A stretch of 64,000 nt of DNA from Nocardia sp. SYP-A9097. Its GTDB lineage: Bacteria; Actinomycetota; Actinomycetes; Mycobacteriales; Mycobacteriaceae. Position 1 is the stretch's first letter, and every line of letters starts with the position of its first letter. Shown piece by piece: positions 1 through 8,852 of the stretch. Made by a program: the position numbers and the translations under genes. The stretch lies in contig NZ_WJIC01000008.1 of assembly GCF_009649815.1 (NCBI RefSeq), positions 1 through 64,000 of the forward strand. The letters are read 5' to 3'. The notes under the pieces were generated by a model. That model did not search any database. It was not told the origin of the DNA and saw nothing but the letters and a program-made list of their open reading frames with translations.

Positions 1-23
1 CGAAATCGGCGATACTGGCACAC

Positions 24-73
24 GAACTCCTGGTAGATCAGCGTCTTGGTAAACACTGAATTACCAGGAGTTC
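24..73. repeat. 12-bp perfect inverted repeat with 26-nt loop
   Basis: GAACTCCTGGTA at 24-35 is exactly complementary to TACCAGGAGTTC at 62-73. No gene is supported around it. It could be a hairpin, an operator or one end of a lost element. Confidence 0.6.
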
Positions 74-218
74 ACTCAAATCTCGAGCCTCACACCGACG
101 CCCTCACCGAGTTCTCAGACGCTCTCTTAGAGAACGATGCGTCCCCAAGCATAAAGTCGAAGTCGCAGCATCGGCGCAGATCGACGAAAGCGGACCGAGG
201 GATGGTTCAGAGTGCGCG

Positions 219-260
219 GGCCAGGCATGCACGCTCTTCGACATGAGCGTGCGCCTGGCC
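219..260. terminator. 16-bp stem hairpin with 2-nt bulge
   Basis: GGCCAGGC (219-226) and GCACGCTC (229-236) pair with GAGCGTGC (245-252) and GCCTGGCC (253-260). The left arm has a 2-nt bulge and the loop is 8 nt. There is no T-run on either side. Strong U-less hairpins are common putative terminators in actinobacteria; it lies 3' of the minus-strand DUF1918 gene. Confidence 0.4.
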
Positions 261-277
261 AGCTCCGGACCGCCACG

Positions 278-324
278 GCCAGTTGATCTTCCACCCCTCG
301 CGCCGGCCGGTTCGGTCACCGCGA
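278..324. repeat. Diverged dispersed repeat, copy 1 (copy 2 at 4010-4057)
   Basis: The first 15 bp (GCCAGTTGATCTTCC) are identical between the copies and most of the next 32 bp match. Both copies lie in gene-poor DNA, suggesting remnants of duplicated genes or of an element. Confidence 0.5.
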
Positions 325-342
325 CATGCGGCATTTGCGGAC

Positions 343-367
343 ATGCGACGGGGCCGCCCCATCGCAT
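343..367. terminator. 12-bp hairpin (one mismatch) 3' of DUF1918 gene
   Basis: ATGCGACGGGGC (343-354) and GCCCCATCGCAT (356-367) pair with one mismatch around a single central base. It lies about 60 bp past the stop of the DUF1918 gene and is a candidate terminator for it. Confidence 0.35.
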
Positions 368-427
368 GCGCTGGGACGGCCCTCATGGTCGAAACCTAGA
401 AACGATGACCGGTTCAGATCGAAGCTG

Positions 428-628
428 TCACTCGGTGCCCGATGCCCTGCGATGGTCCACGACAGAGTCCGGCCCGGGCCACACGATGGTCTCGTGGCCA
501 TTCTCGGCCCGAACTCGATAGGGAGGCGTGCCGTTGGGGCCGAGAACTTCGACGATCTCGACGACGTGGTCCTGCTGGCCGACAGTGCGGCCGTGCACGA
601 CCAGCCTGTCGCCCTTCGATGCATGCAT
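428..628 (-). CDS. DUF1918 domain protein (66 aa)
   Basis: Small single-domain protein of the DUF1918 family, common in actinobacteria and without an established biochemical role. Visible family signatures are the N-terminal KGDRLVVHGRTVG strand pair, an EVLGPNG turn and the closing GHETIVWPGPDSVV, which suggest a small SH3-like beta barrel. The length fits the family. The start is well supported: GGAGG lies 6 nt upstream of the first ATG, in a run of three overlapping ATGC repeats. The gene stands alone, with hairpins on its 3' side and the DUF4132 gene, also minus strand, ending about 250 bp upstream of it. Confidence 0.85.
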   Translation of the reverse strand: MHASKGDRLVVHGRTVGQQDHVVEIVEVLGPNGTPPYRVRAENGHETIVWPGPDSVVDHRRASGTE

Positions 629-880
629 GCGAAGCCTCCTCGTTTCCGTAGGCGGACCCTTGCGAGTTCAACGGTACGGGCTCGCACCTGATCGTCGTCG
701 GCTTATCGCGCGCTGGGGCCGGGGTCACGGATCGATGTTCTCGACCGATCTCGTAGGAGGACACGCAGGGGTGAACGGTTAGCCCGGGGCAGAGCCTCGG
801 GTAGCCTCAGGTTGTCATCGCGGGTTGATCTATGAAAGTGCTGGAGTCCCGTCGGGATTGGAACTTGCCATCAGTGATCG

Positions 881-2257
881 TCAGTCCGGCACAGTCAGGG
901 TGGCTCGAGTGATGGTCTGCTTCTCGTCATCGTGGAGCGCACCCATCCACAGTCCGGGATCGATCGTGATCTCGGCATGGACGTTGTCTCTGAGCGTGCG
1001 CCTCAAGCGGGTCACGAGGCCCCCGCCGGTCTCCTGCCACCGCCAATCGAATCGCTTGAGGCCCAACACCGTGCCTGTGCGCACGGTCCGACCGGCGAGG
1101 CGGTCGAGCGCATCGGCGAAGCCCGGTGAATCAGCCGTCCACCAGGGGCGTTCCAACTGCTGGAAGGGCGCAAGTATCTCGTAGTCGGCGAACAGATTCG
1201 CCCACTCACGTGTCGACTGGCCCATGTGGACGGGATGTGCGACGCCGACGAGCGTGTCATCGGCCAATTCCACGACCTCGTCATTGATGTCCGCGCGGCT
1301 GCCGTCTTCGGCGATCCGGAACGACCCGGTGACCTCGCCGGCCTCGTCGACGATCACCCAGACGAGCCTGCGGGCCAAATGCTGCATCAACGGATGTTCG
1401 ACAAACAACCGCTGATGCACTGCGCTGGACCAGCGCCGCCCCGAAACCATCGCCTGTTCGAGCCGCTTCGTCTGGTCTGCGGCTGTGGTTTTCAAGATCT
1501 CCTTGAAGGCGGTGTGGTCCTGGTAGGCCGGGACAGCCTTGTCCTGATCGTCCTTGGCTGTTGGCCGGGGAAGCACCTTGCGGCTGCCCGCTGCGGCCCA
1601 CCCGCCGCAGTCATCGGGCACCGCGTCGAACACGAGCGGGCAGAGTCGCTGGTCGATCCGGACGAGAAATGCGCGTGTTCCGTAATCGACGATCATTGCT
1701 CCGGTTTCGCGCAAGCCGAAGTCCGGCACCAAACGGTCGGCGAATTCTTCGTTGGTGAGGCCGCGTGCATCCGTGATTTGTCGGACTGCCACAGACGCGT
1801 GCTTTTTGAACGCCTTCGCCTTGGCTTGCTGAGAGATCCGATGCAGCACCGTGAGGGAAGCATCGCTGTCGATGGCGACCAGCACCCGCAGCGCGGCTTC
1901 CGCCGGTGAACCCGCGCTGTAATACCAAGACCGGATAATCGGTTCCAGTCGCCAGGCGGTCTCGTCGTCACCGAACAGCGCTAGCGCCTGCATCACCCAA
2001 ATGCCGCCATTGGCTAGGCCGGAGAACATCCACGCCTCGAACAGCCCCCAGGCGAAATCTGCCAGCGAGCCCGGTTCGGCGACCGCGGCAAGTTGCGCGA
2101 TGCCCGGATGCCTGCCGTGGGATTCGCTCAACGCGAGCATGGTGACCAGCGTGTGGACTGCCGCATCGGGTACTACGAAACCGCTCTCGCACAACACAAT
2201 CGGTCCCGCCCGATGCCGGGTCGGCGCGAGTTCAGCGATTGTCGAAAAACCAAGCAC
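881..2257 (-). pseudogene. DUF4132 domain protein, probably N-terminally truncated
   Basis: The 458 residues match the C-terminal half of DUF4132 (MolR-like) proteins, which are usually about twice as long or more. Family marks are FAWGLFEAWM and FGDDETAW in the helical region, then RGLTNEEFADRLVPDFGL, then VDYGTRAFLVR, LPRPTAKDD and AMVSGRRWS, and a C-terminal strand block ending QTITRATL. The only in-frame start is a GTG at 2257, 16 bp from the ATG of the divergent hydrolase gene. No ribosome site is visible and there is no room for a promoter. I infer that the 5' half was lost when the neighbouring hydrolase DNA was joined here. It is an intact frame, so an expressed short form is possible. 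The role of DUF4132 is not established. Confidence 0.7.
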
Positions 2258-2273
2258 TTGTTAGGGTTTCGAG

Positions 2274-3647
2274 ATGGAGCCTTCCGGTCCGGTAACGGGT
2301 CCGACCAACCTGATCTCGACGTTCTTCCTACTGGCCGATGTCGGTTACGTCGCCGAGGAGTACTTCCTATCCGGTACAGCCGGGTCCTACCGCCTGACCG
2401 GCTCGGCCGGTGACGACGGGGAGTGGGCGAGCGAGCCGGACGGCCTCGCACCGTTCACGACCAGACTCGTGGTCTACCGGCCGGTTGAGGGCTACTCCGG
2501 AACGGCTGTCGTGGAGTGGCTCAACGCCTCCTCCGGTGCGGACGCGCCGCCGATCTGGCTACTGGCACATCGGCATCTCATCCGTGCCCGGATGGCCTGG
2601 ATCGGGGTCTCCGCGCAGTACGCCCCGATCCACGGCGGCAGCGTCATGGCCGCGGCCGCCGAGGAGGACGACACCTGGAACTCGGTCCTGCTGCCACCGC
2701 TGAAGCAGGCGGATCCGGTGCGGTACGCCGATCTTTCGCATCCTGGGGATGCTTACTGCTACGACATCTACCGGCAGGCGGGAGAGGTGATTCGAAGGCT
2801 GCTGGCCGGGACCCGGCAACTGCTCGCGGCCGGGCAGTCGCAATCCGCGGCCGCGCTCGTCACATTTGTGAATGCCATTGCGCCGCATGGCTCGCCGTAC
2901 GACGCGTACCTCATCGACGGGCGGCCGGGCCGCCCTGCCACGCTGACCGGCTTGGTGGATCCCGAGGCGCTGGACGGTGGCACGCGGGTGCGTGCGGATT
3001 CGACCGCGCCGGTGCTCGTGCTCCAAACCGAGTTCGAGGTGGTCGGTCTCATGCGCTCGATCGACTCCCGCCAGCCCGACTCCGACCGGTTCCGGCTCTG
3101 GGAGCTGGCCGGCGCCGCACACGCGGACTCCTACACCGTCGGCGCATCGTTCACCGACTCGGGCTCACTGACCGCGGAGGAACTGGCCGAGCGGATGGCG
3201 CCACGACGCAATCCACTGGGCGTCGAATTCCCCGAGCCGATCAATTCCGGGCCACAACATCACTACGTCGTGCAGCAAGCCATCGCGGCGCTGTCCCGAT
3301 GGGCCGACGGCGGACCCGCTCCGGCACAGGCCGATCGGCTCACGGTATCCGCCGGGGAACTGGTGCTGGACGTCCATGGCAACGCGCTGGGCGGTATCCG
3401 CACGCCGTGGATGGACGTGCCACTGGCAGTGCTGTCCGGGCTCGGACAGGAAGGCGGCGGCCCGGCGATCATGTTCGGTTGCACGCGACCACTCCCGGGA
3501 CCCCCTCCCGACGACTACCTCGCGGCATTCCGAGCGGCAACCGACAAGACGGTCACGGCAGGCTTCCTGCTGGCTGAGGACGTACCGGAAATCCTCGCCA
3601 TGGCAGCCGCGAATCAACCGTTGAGCACCGAGCACGCATCCCGGTAA
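2274..3647 (+). CDS. Alpha/beta-hydrolase domain protein (PF20091-like)
   Basis: 457-residue cytoplasmic alpha/beta hydrolase of the 'alpha/beta hydrolase domain' type; no signal peptide is seen. The N-terminal beta region carries FTTRLVVYRP and GTAVVEWLNAS. The probable nucleophile is Ser189 in GQSQS. Glu253/255 in QTEFEV is a candidate acid and His283 in GAAHAD the candidate base. This family is annotated only as putative esterases or hydrolases, so no substrate can be named. The ATG at 2274 is chosen because the family-conserved N-terminus follows at once. It is divergent from, and almost abuts, the truncated DUF4132 gene. Confidence 0.8.
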   Translation: MEPSGPVTGPTNLISTFFLLADVGYVAEEYFLSGTAGSYRLTGSAGDDGEWASEPDGLAPFTTRLVVYRPVEGYSGTAVVEWLNASSGADAPPIWLLAHRHLIRARMAWIGVSAQYAPIHGGSVMAAAAEEDDTWNSVLLPPLKQADPVRYADLSHPGDAYCYDIYRQAGEVIRRLLAGTRQLLAAGQSQSAAALVTFVNAIAPHGSPYDAYLIDGRPGRPATLTGLVDPEALDGGTRVRADSTAPVLVLQTEFEVVGLMRSIDSRQPDSDRFRLWELAGAAHADSYTVGASFTDSGSLTAEELAERMAPRRNPLGVEFPEPINSGPQHHYVVQQAIAALSRWADGGPAPAQADRLTVSAGELVLDVHGNALGGIRTPWMDVPLAVLSGLGQEGGGPAIMFGCTRPLPGPPPDDYLAAFRAATDKTVTAGFLLAEDVPEILAMAAANQPLSTEHASR

Positions 3648-4009
3648 CCACCACCGATCTGCTGGCTGTCACCGCGCTCGAACTTGTGGCGTCGGTGAAT
3701 TCGCAAGTGATGCTCGCGTCCTCTCTCGGGTTGGTGCCGGAGACACGGCTCCACCTTCGGCGCGGCGGCCATGGGGGTTCGCATCGGCACCCTCGCCGAA
3801 TTACCTGACAGCCATTGCCCCGCAAAACCTTTCAGACGGTCCGTCCAAACGATCCCGAGCGGTGGAAGGTGATCTCCCTGCGGCGGGGCACTCGTGGACG
3901 GCGATCGTAGGTCGCGCACCACGAACATGCCGCTGCCGGTGAAAACGTCACCGACACGATGCTCGATAATCGGCATGATGGTGCGTTCGGTCAGCGTGGG
4001 ATGCCTGCC

Positions 4010-4057
4010 GCCAGTTGATCTTCCGTCGCTCCGCGCTGGCCGCTTCGGTCAACGCGA
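4010..4057. repeat. Diverged dispersed repeat, copy 2 (copy 1 at 278-324)
   Basis: See copy 1. On the minus strand this copy could encode a segment ending in ERRKINWR, which hints that the repeat derives from coding DNA. Confidence 0.5.
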
Positions 4058-4092
4058 TCAGCGGCAATGTAGTGCGTTTCCTTGGACAGTGT

Positions 4093-4413
4093 TCAGTCAC
4101 GCGTGACGAGAACCCATTCGTCCTTCTCCGCGGCCTGCCGGTACAACCGCACGTAGTCGTTGAGGAGGTTCAGGACATGGTCTCGGTCATGAGGAACCTT
4201 GTAGACGTGCGCAGCTTGCATTGCATGCACGCTCGAGAGTGCTGGTGCATCGGCGATGCGTGCCCTCACCGTAGTCGGCGACCGCCGCAGGTGTGTCTGG
4301 CCGGACGAGACGAAACGGGACGCCTTGTGTGGCAACCGCTTTGCGGGTGTACTGCTCGGCGTCGCGGAGGGCAGGACGATCGGGTGAGTGTAAGCGGTGC
4401 TCGCACAGGTCAA
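4093..4413 (-). CDS. Possible small hypothetical protein or gene remnant
   Basis: 106-codon frame. The first half is low-complexity, Ser/Thr/Pro/Arg-rich and probably not coding. The last 40 residues look protein-like (amphipathic helix with VYKVPHDRDHVLNLL and YRQAAEKDEW). A shorter start at the ATG in the middle (SVHAMQAAHVY) is possible. No family recognised. Confidence 0.2.
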   Translation of the reverse strand: MTCASTAYTHPIVLPSATPSSTPAKRLPHKASRFVSSGQTHLRRSPTTVRARIADAPALSSVHAMQAAHVYKVPHDRDHVLNLLNDYVRLYRQAAEKDEWVLVTRD

Positions 4414-4426
4414 TTGGCGGCGGGCA

Positions 4427-5146
4427 TTAGGGGGCGAGGGCGCGGCTCACTGCGGCTGGGCGGGGGTTGTGGGAATGGGTGCGGAGGCGGCTGTTGGGCC
4501 AGGTGTCGCAGGTCCAGATGCCTTCGGCGTCGACCGACCAGGTTGCGTCCTCACCGTATTGACGATCGGTTAGCAGGGCTTGCGTCTGGGCTTCGGGGGC
4601 GGTGGCGCCCTGTTCGCGTAGGGCTGCGGAAACCATTGGGAGGAACTCGGATTGGGGGATGTCGGCGTCGGTCAGGATTGGGAGTAGGGCCAGGAGGCGG
4701 GCGCTTGGCTGTTGGATGCCGCCTGTGCCGGCGGGTGCTGCTGCCTTGACCAGTTCCGGCCAGCGGATTCCGCCGTAGGCGCCTTCCATTTCCGCGGCAC
4801 CGAGGATGTGTGGGGGCTCCTGGCCTGCGATGCGGAGCCAGTACTGGACCGCGTACTCGTACTCCTCGGCGGGGATCAGCTCGTAGGTCTCGTAGACGAT
4901 GACGATCTCGTGGCCGCCGGCTAGCGGGATTCGTAGCACCGGCCAGCGCAGGGGGTTGAACAGCTGCTCATCCCGCAGGCGGCGGAACTCCGCTTCGGGG
5001 ACTCCGAACCACCCGGGTGACTCGGATACCAAGCCGCACAGGTGATATGCCCAGAACGCCGGGTTGCTGGTGAGGGCGGTCGCGTCGTAGAACTCGGCGT
5101 CAACCTCGTTCGCCGCGTATTGGGGGAAGTCCACGCGGTTCATCAT
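4427..5146 (-). CDS. Hypothetical protein, about 239 aa
   Basis: Cytoplasmic-looking mixed alpha/beta protein with no signal peptide or membrane segment. I do not recognise the family. Visible blocks are FWAYHLCGLVSES, RWPVLRIPL followed by IVIVYETYELIPAEEYEYAVQYW, and a C-terminal helical part ending in an alternating His/Ser/Arg/Pro tail. The frame is open up to 5242, but that overlaps the 3' end of the upstream gap gene. The tandem ATGs at 5146/5143 begin the better-ordered sequence. An inverted repeat (5152-5168) sits just upstream of this start. The EEYEY region vaguely recalls immunity-type proteins, but this is not evidence of function. Confidence 0.6.
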   Translation of the reverse strand: MMNRVDFPQYAANEVDAEFYDATALTSNPAFWAYHLCGLVSESPGWFGVPEAEFRRLRDEQLFNPLRWPVLRIPLAGGHEIVIVYETYELIPAEEYEYAVQYWLRIAGQEPPHILGAAEMEGAYGGIRWPELVKAAAPAGTGGIQQPSARLLALLPILTDADIPQSEFLPMVSAALREQGATAPEAQTQALLTDRQYGEDATWSVDAEGIWTCDTWPNSRLRTHSHNPRPAAVSRALAP

Positions 5147-5151
5147 GGCAT

Positions 5152-5168
5152 GCGCAATCCCATTGCGC
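5152..5168. promoter_or_regulatory. 7-bp perfect inverted repeat between gap and the next gene
   Basis: GCGCAAT-CCC-ATTGCGC lies in the 55-bp gap between the gap stop codon and the start at 5146. Possible roles are a small operator, an mRNA hairpin masking the start, or a weak terminator after gap. Confidence 0.4.
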
Positions 5169-5201
5169 GACAGGAACTTCGGCGTTCCGGGCTGGCGCGA
5201 A

Positions 5202-6677
5202 CTAGCCGGCGGCCGGGGCGAGTTCGGAGCTGTCCTGTGCACCCAATCGGGGGTACGTCGGGTACTCGATGCCCGAGATGTACTGGACCGTGCGCACTAC
5301 CTGGCAGGAGTAGCCGAATTCGTTGTCGTACCAGAGGTAGAGGATGGCGGTGTCGCCGTCGACGATGGTGGCGTTGGCGTCGACGATCGAGGCGGCGCGG
5401 GAGCCGATGAAATCGCTGGAGACTACGTCGGTGGCGGCGGTGTAGTCGAGATTGCGGCTCAGGGGGCCGGACAGGGACATCTGGCGGAGGTAGTCCAGGA
5501 CCTCGGTCTTGGTGACCTCGCGCTTCAGTTGCAGGTTCAGGATGGCGACCGAAACGTCCGGGGTGGGAACGCGAATCGAGTTTCCGGTGATCTTGGCCTT
5601 GAAGTCCGGCATGGCCTTCGCGACGGCCGAGGCGGCACCGGTCTCGGTGAGCACGAGGTTGAACGGCGCGGAACGGCCGCGGCGGTCGGCGGGGTGGAAG
5701 TTGTCCAGCAGGTTCTGGTCGTTGGTGAACGAGTGCACCGTCTCCACGTGACCGCGGGTGATGCCGAACTCGTCATCCATCGCTTTCAGCGGCGGCACAA
5801 TGGCATTGGTGGTACACGAGGCGCAGGAGACGATCTGCTCGGACTGATCCAGCGACAGGTGGTTGACGCCGTGCACGATATTCGGCACGTCACCCTTGCC
5901 GGGCGCGGTGAGCAGGACCTTCGCGATACCGGGGCGCAGGTGCTGCGAAAGCCCTTGGCGGTCACGCCATTTGCCGGTGTTGTCGATCAGGATGGCATTG
6001 TCGATCCCGAACTCGGTGTAGTCGATCGTCGTCGGATCATTGCTGTAGATGAACTTGATGACATTGCCATTGGCGATGATGGTGTCATTCTCGGCATCGA
6101 CTTTGATGGTGCCGTTGAACTGACCGTGCACCGAATCCCGGCGCAGCAGCGACGCGCGCTTGGTCAGATCGTCCTCGCCGCCCTTGCGCACCACGACGGC
6201 ACGCAGGTTCAGGCCATTGCCCGATCCGGTCTTCTCGATGAGCAGCCGGGTGACCAGACGCCCGATCCGGCCGAACCCGTACAGCACCACATCGCGCGGC
6301 CCCTGCGGCTCGGCCTTGTTGCCATCGGTGATGTCGGCCAGCACCGCGGCGGTGAACTCGGGGATCGAGAGCCCGCGCTCATCGACGCGGTAGGCCATGA
6401 CCAGACGACCCAGATCGACCTTGGACGGACCCAGATCGAGTTGGGTCAGCGCCTCGAGGAATGGCAGCGTCTCCTCGATCGAAAGCTCCTCGCCCTCGAT
6501 CTGCCGGGCGAACCGGTGCGTGCGCAGAATGCTGATCACCGACTTGTTGACCAGGGAACGGCTGTGCAGGAGGATGGTGACCCCCTTCTCGCGATACAGC
6601 TTTCCGATGATCGGAATCATCGCCTCCGCGGATGCCTCGTGAGCATTCCAGCGGTCAAGAGAGTCGGTAGTCAACAC
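5202..6677 (-). CDS. gap: Glyceraldehyde-3-phosphate dehydrogenase, N-terminally extended form
   Basis: Converts glyceraldehyde-3-phosphate to 1,3-bisphosphoglycerate (or the reverse) with NAD(P). The 491 residues include about 130 extra N-terminal residues ahead of the Rossmann motif YGFGRIGR, as in the roughly 480-residue actinobacterial and proteobacterial GAPDH branch. The catalytic cysteine is Cys288 in SCASCTTNAI. The signatures HSFTNDQNLLDN and WYDNEFGYS are present. The start is GTG 6677 with GAGGA upstream. The gene lies between eccA (upstream, same strand, 128 bp away) and a hypothetical gene. Cofactor preference and direction of flux cannot be read from sequence. Confidence 0.92.
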   Translation of the reverse strand: MLTTDSLDRWNAHEASAEAMIPIIGKLYREKGVTILLHSRSLVNKSVISILRTHRFARQIEGEELSIEETLPFLEALTQLDLGPSKVDLGRLVMAYRVDERGLSIPEFTAAVLADITDGNKAEPQGPRDVVLYGFGRIGRLVTRLLIEKTGSGNGLNLRAVVVRKGGEDDLTKRASLLRRDSVHGQFNGTIKVDAENDTIIANGNVIKFIYSNDPTTIDYTEFGIDNAILIDNTGKWRDRQGLSQHLRPGIAKVLLTAPGKGDVPNIVHGVNHLSLDQSEQIVSCASCTTNAIVPPLKAMDDEFGITRGHVETVHSFTNDQNLLDNFHPADRRGRSAPFNLVLTETGAASAVAKAMPDFKAKITGNSIRVPTPDVSVAILNLQLKREVTKTEVLDYLRQMSLSGPLSRNLDYTAATDVVSSDFIGSRAASIVDANATIVDGDTAILYLWYDNEFGYSCQVVRTVQYISGIEYPTYPRLGAQDSSELAPAAG

Positions 6678-6804
6678 AAGTCCTCGGGGTCGCCTCGATC
6701 TGTACGTGAATCGATGCTAGTCAGCAGCATATTTTCACAAACCGCCCCCACCCCTCTGTGAGCCGTGCGCCACACCTCGCCGGTCCGAACACCCGGCGAA
6801 CGGG

Positions 6805-8625
6805 CTATGCGGAGAGGGTGGCGAGCACGGCCTGTAACGCCTTGCTCATATCGTCGGCTTCGATGCGCATCAGGGTGTCCTGGTCGAGGCCGCGCAAGTC
6901 CAGGGTGTCATCCATGGCGAGGCGGTATTCGCGCTCTTCCTCGGCACTCTCGATGACATTGCGGATGAAACGGCCGTTGCCAGCGATGTCCACGCCGCGG
7001 CGGGGCAGGCCGCTCTGATCGGTGCGCTCGGCCTCGTAGAGTTCGGCGCAGGCCGCGCGCAGCAGCTCGAGCGCCTCGTCCGACACCGTCGAATCACGTT
7101 TGCGGGCAATGAAATCGCCGATTTCGCAGAGCTCATCGGGCGAATACGAGTCGAACTTAACGCGTTTGGCGAAGCGGGACGCCAAACCGTCGTTACTGGC
7201 CAGGAATCGATCGATCTCACCGTCGTAACCGGCGATGATGACCACCAGGCGATCACGATCGTTCTCCATGCGCGCCAGCAGCGTATCGACCGCCTCACGG
7301 CCGAAGGCATCACCACCGGAGAGACCGGATTGGATCAGCGTGTACGCCTCGTCGACGAAGAGCACACCGTCCATGGCCGAATCGATCAGCGCATTGGACT
7401 TGATCGCGGTCGAGCCCAGGTGCTGGCCGACGAAATCCGAGCGCTTGGTCTCCACCACCTTGTCGGTCTTGAGCAGTCCCAAACCGCAGTAGATCTTGGC
7501 CACCACCCGCGCGATAGTGGTCTTACCGGTTCCCGGCGGACCGGTGAAGGCCAGATGCTGACCGCGCGGCATACTGTTGAGCCCCTTCTCGGCCCGGATC
7601 TTCGCCATGGTCGCCGAGGACTGCAACTTGGCGACCTGGACCTTGACCGCGCCCAGCCCGATCTGGGAGTCCAGCTCCTTGCGGGCCGCGGCCAGAATCA
7701 CCTCGGCCCGATGATGCTGCTCCTCCTCGGCGGCCGCCTCCAGCGACGGCGCGGACGCCGGATCCCAACGGACGGCACGGGATTCGATCTGCTCCTTGGT
7801 GGTGACCACAATCCGGAACTTGGGGTCACGCATCGCCTGGGTATTGGCCTCGAAATCCGGGACCTGGGTGTACACGGTCTCGAACAGCGCCCGCGCCTCA
7901 TCCTCATTGCCCTGCTCCCGCAGCGCGAGGCCACGGCAGTACATTGCGGCGGTGCGGGCCGCCGGAATCGGGCCGCGCTCAGCCAATTCCAGCCGTCGCG
8001 TCGCCTCACCGAACAGGCCGAGATGCGCACACGCCGTGCCGACCATGACATGCGCGCCCGCCGCCATGTACGGGTCCTGCCACTCCGCCGAGCCGGCCAG
8101 CTCGGCCATCACATCGGGCCACAGCTGGGCCGTGAAATACAGCACGCCCCGCGCATAGGCGCAGACCTTGTCGTCAACGGCGCGATCCGGATCGTCGGCC
8201 GATTGCGCGCGCCGCAGCGTCAACTGCTCCAGCAGCCGATGGGCCTCGTCGAACTCTTTCTCCTCGACCAGCCGCATCGCCTGCGCCAGCCAGATCTCGG
8301 TGAGACTGGCGATCGGATAGTCGATGTACTGGCCGATCTGGAACCGCCCGGCCAACTGCCGCGGCGGCAAACCGAGCCGGCGCTGCTCACGCAAGAGCGA
8401 GGTGCCCGAGGTGCGGTGCAAGTGGTGCAACACATCTCGGCCGTCATCACCGGCGGCGACGCGGCCCAGCCAGGCATCGCACATATCCGGATCCAGCTCC
8501 GTGGCCCGGCGGAAAGCGACCTTGGCGTACTCCAGATTCTTCGCGGCCTGCTGGCCGTCGACCATCAAACCCAGCGACAGCACGCCCGCGTCGAAGATCT
8601 GTTGCGCTTGCCGAATCGCTGACAT
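6805..8625 (-). CDS. eccA: Type VII secretion AAA+ ATPase EccA
   Basis: CbxX/CfqX-type AAA+ ATPase that in mycobacterial ESX systems acts in the cytosol on substrates or chaperones. About 606 residues: an N-terminal TPR-like helical half (to about residue 290, with Arg/Ala-rich repeats), then the ATPase. Walker A is GPPGTGKTT at about residue 360, Walker B VLFVDEAYTL at about 418, followed by the RxG-rich sensor region. ATG 8625 is preferred over an upstream in-frame TTG (8634). It is divergent from eccD across a gap of about 230 bp that must carry both promoters. Length and domain order match mycobacterial EccA. Confidence 0.93.
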   Translation of the reverse strand: MSAIRQAQQIFDAGVLSLGLMVDGQQAAKNLEYAKVAFRRATELDPDMCDAWLGRVAAGDDGRDVLHHLHRTSGTSLLREQRRLGLPPRQLAGRFQIGQYIDYPIASLTEIWLAQAMRLVEEKEFDEAHRLLEQLTLRRAQSADDPDRAVDDKVCAYARGVLYFTAQLWPDVMAELAGSAEWQDPYMAAGAHVMVGTACAHLGLFGEATRRLELAERGPIPAARTAAMYCRGLALREQGNEDEARALFETVYTQVPDFEANTQAMRDPKFRIVVTTKEQIESRAVRWDPASAPSLEAAAEEEQHHRAEVILAAARKELDSQIGLGAVKVQVAKLQSSATMAKIRAEKGLNSMPRGQHLAFTGPPGTGKTTIARVVAKIYCGLGLLKTDKVVETKRSDFVGQHLGSTAIKSNALIDSAMDGVLFVDEAYTLIQSGLSGGDAFGREAVDTLLARMENDRDRLVVIIAGYDGEIDRFLASNDGLASRFAKRVKFDSYSPDELCEIGDFIARKRDSTVSDEALELLRAACAELYEAERTDQSGLPRRGVDIAGNGRFIRNVIESAEEEREYRLAMDDTLDLRGLDQDTLMRIEADDMSKALQAVLATLSA

Positions 8626-8852
8626 GGCCCGCAACGTAATGGATCAACGCCGTACTGGCACGCCGGCGCCGGCGGCGACCACTGCGCATTCATCGGCAGT
8701 TAACGTGCGGCCGTTGCACTTCCGGCGATAACCCCACGTCGCTCCCGCCGCGTGGTTACGGCCGGGGAAACTCCATTTCGGCGCCGCTGCCGCCGGGCGA
8801 ACACCTTGCTACCTTCCCGGACGTCGGAACCAGAAATTCGGGAGTCCAGCAC
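8626..8852. other. eccA-eccD divergent intergenic region
   Basis: About 227 bp between divergent ESX genes, presumably with two promoters. I see no convincing -35/-10 pair or strong dyad. Confidence 0.4.

Larger units (their letters stand above)
1..427. other. Gene-poor left edge with three hairpins
   Basis: I cannot support a gene in this stretch; the open frames overlap each other in several phases and carry no recognisable motif. What is visible is a series of inverted repeats at 24-73, 219-260 and 343-367, and a segment at 278-324 that is repeated in diverged form at 4010-4057. The stretch lies downstream of the small DUF1918 gene (minus strand), so the two nearer hairpins may include its terminator. 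Confidence 0.5.
3648..4426. other. Gene-poor stretch with possible gene remnants
   Basis: No confident gene. The best minus-strand frames are 4093-4413 (106 codons, ending in a helix-like stretch with YKVPHDRDHVLNLLNDYV) and one starting near 3976 (MPIIEHRVGDVF). Neither has a recognisable family or a ribosome site. The segment 4010-4057 is a diverged copy of 278-324. I read the stretch as a graveyard of small genes between the hydrolase and the hypothetical gene ending at 4427. Confidence 0.45.

Noticed and set aside
2274..2673. Ribosomal or tRNA genes and CRISPR arrays anywhere in the window
   Set aside because: No cloverleaf with a GTTC-type T loop, no rRNA-like conserved stretch and no regularly spaced repeats with unique spacers were seen.
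5145..6761. 538-codon plus-strand frame opposite gap
   Set aside because: Shadow of GAPDH, which has clear catalytic motifs on the other strand.
7330..8622. Long plus-strand open frame opposite eccA
   Set aside because: Antisense shadow of the eccA coding frame in high-GC DNA; low-complexity composition and no motifs.
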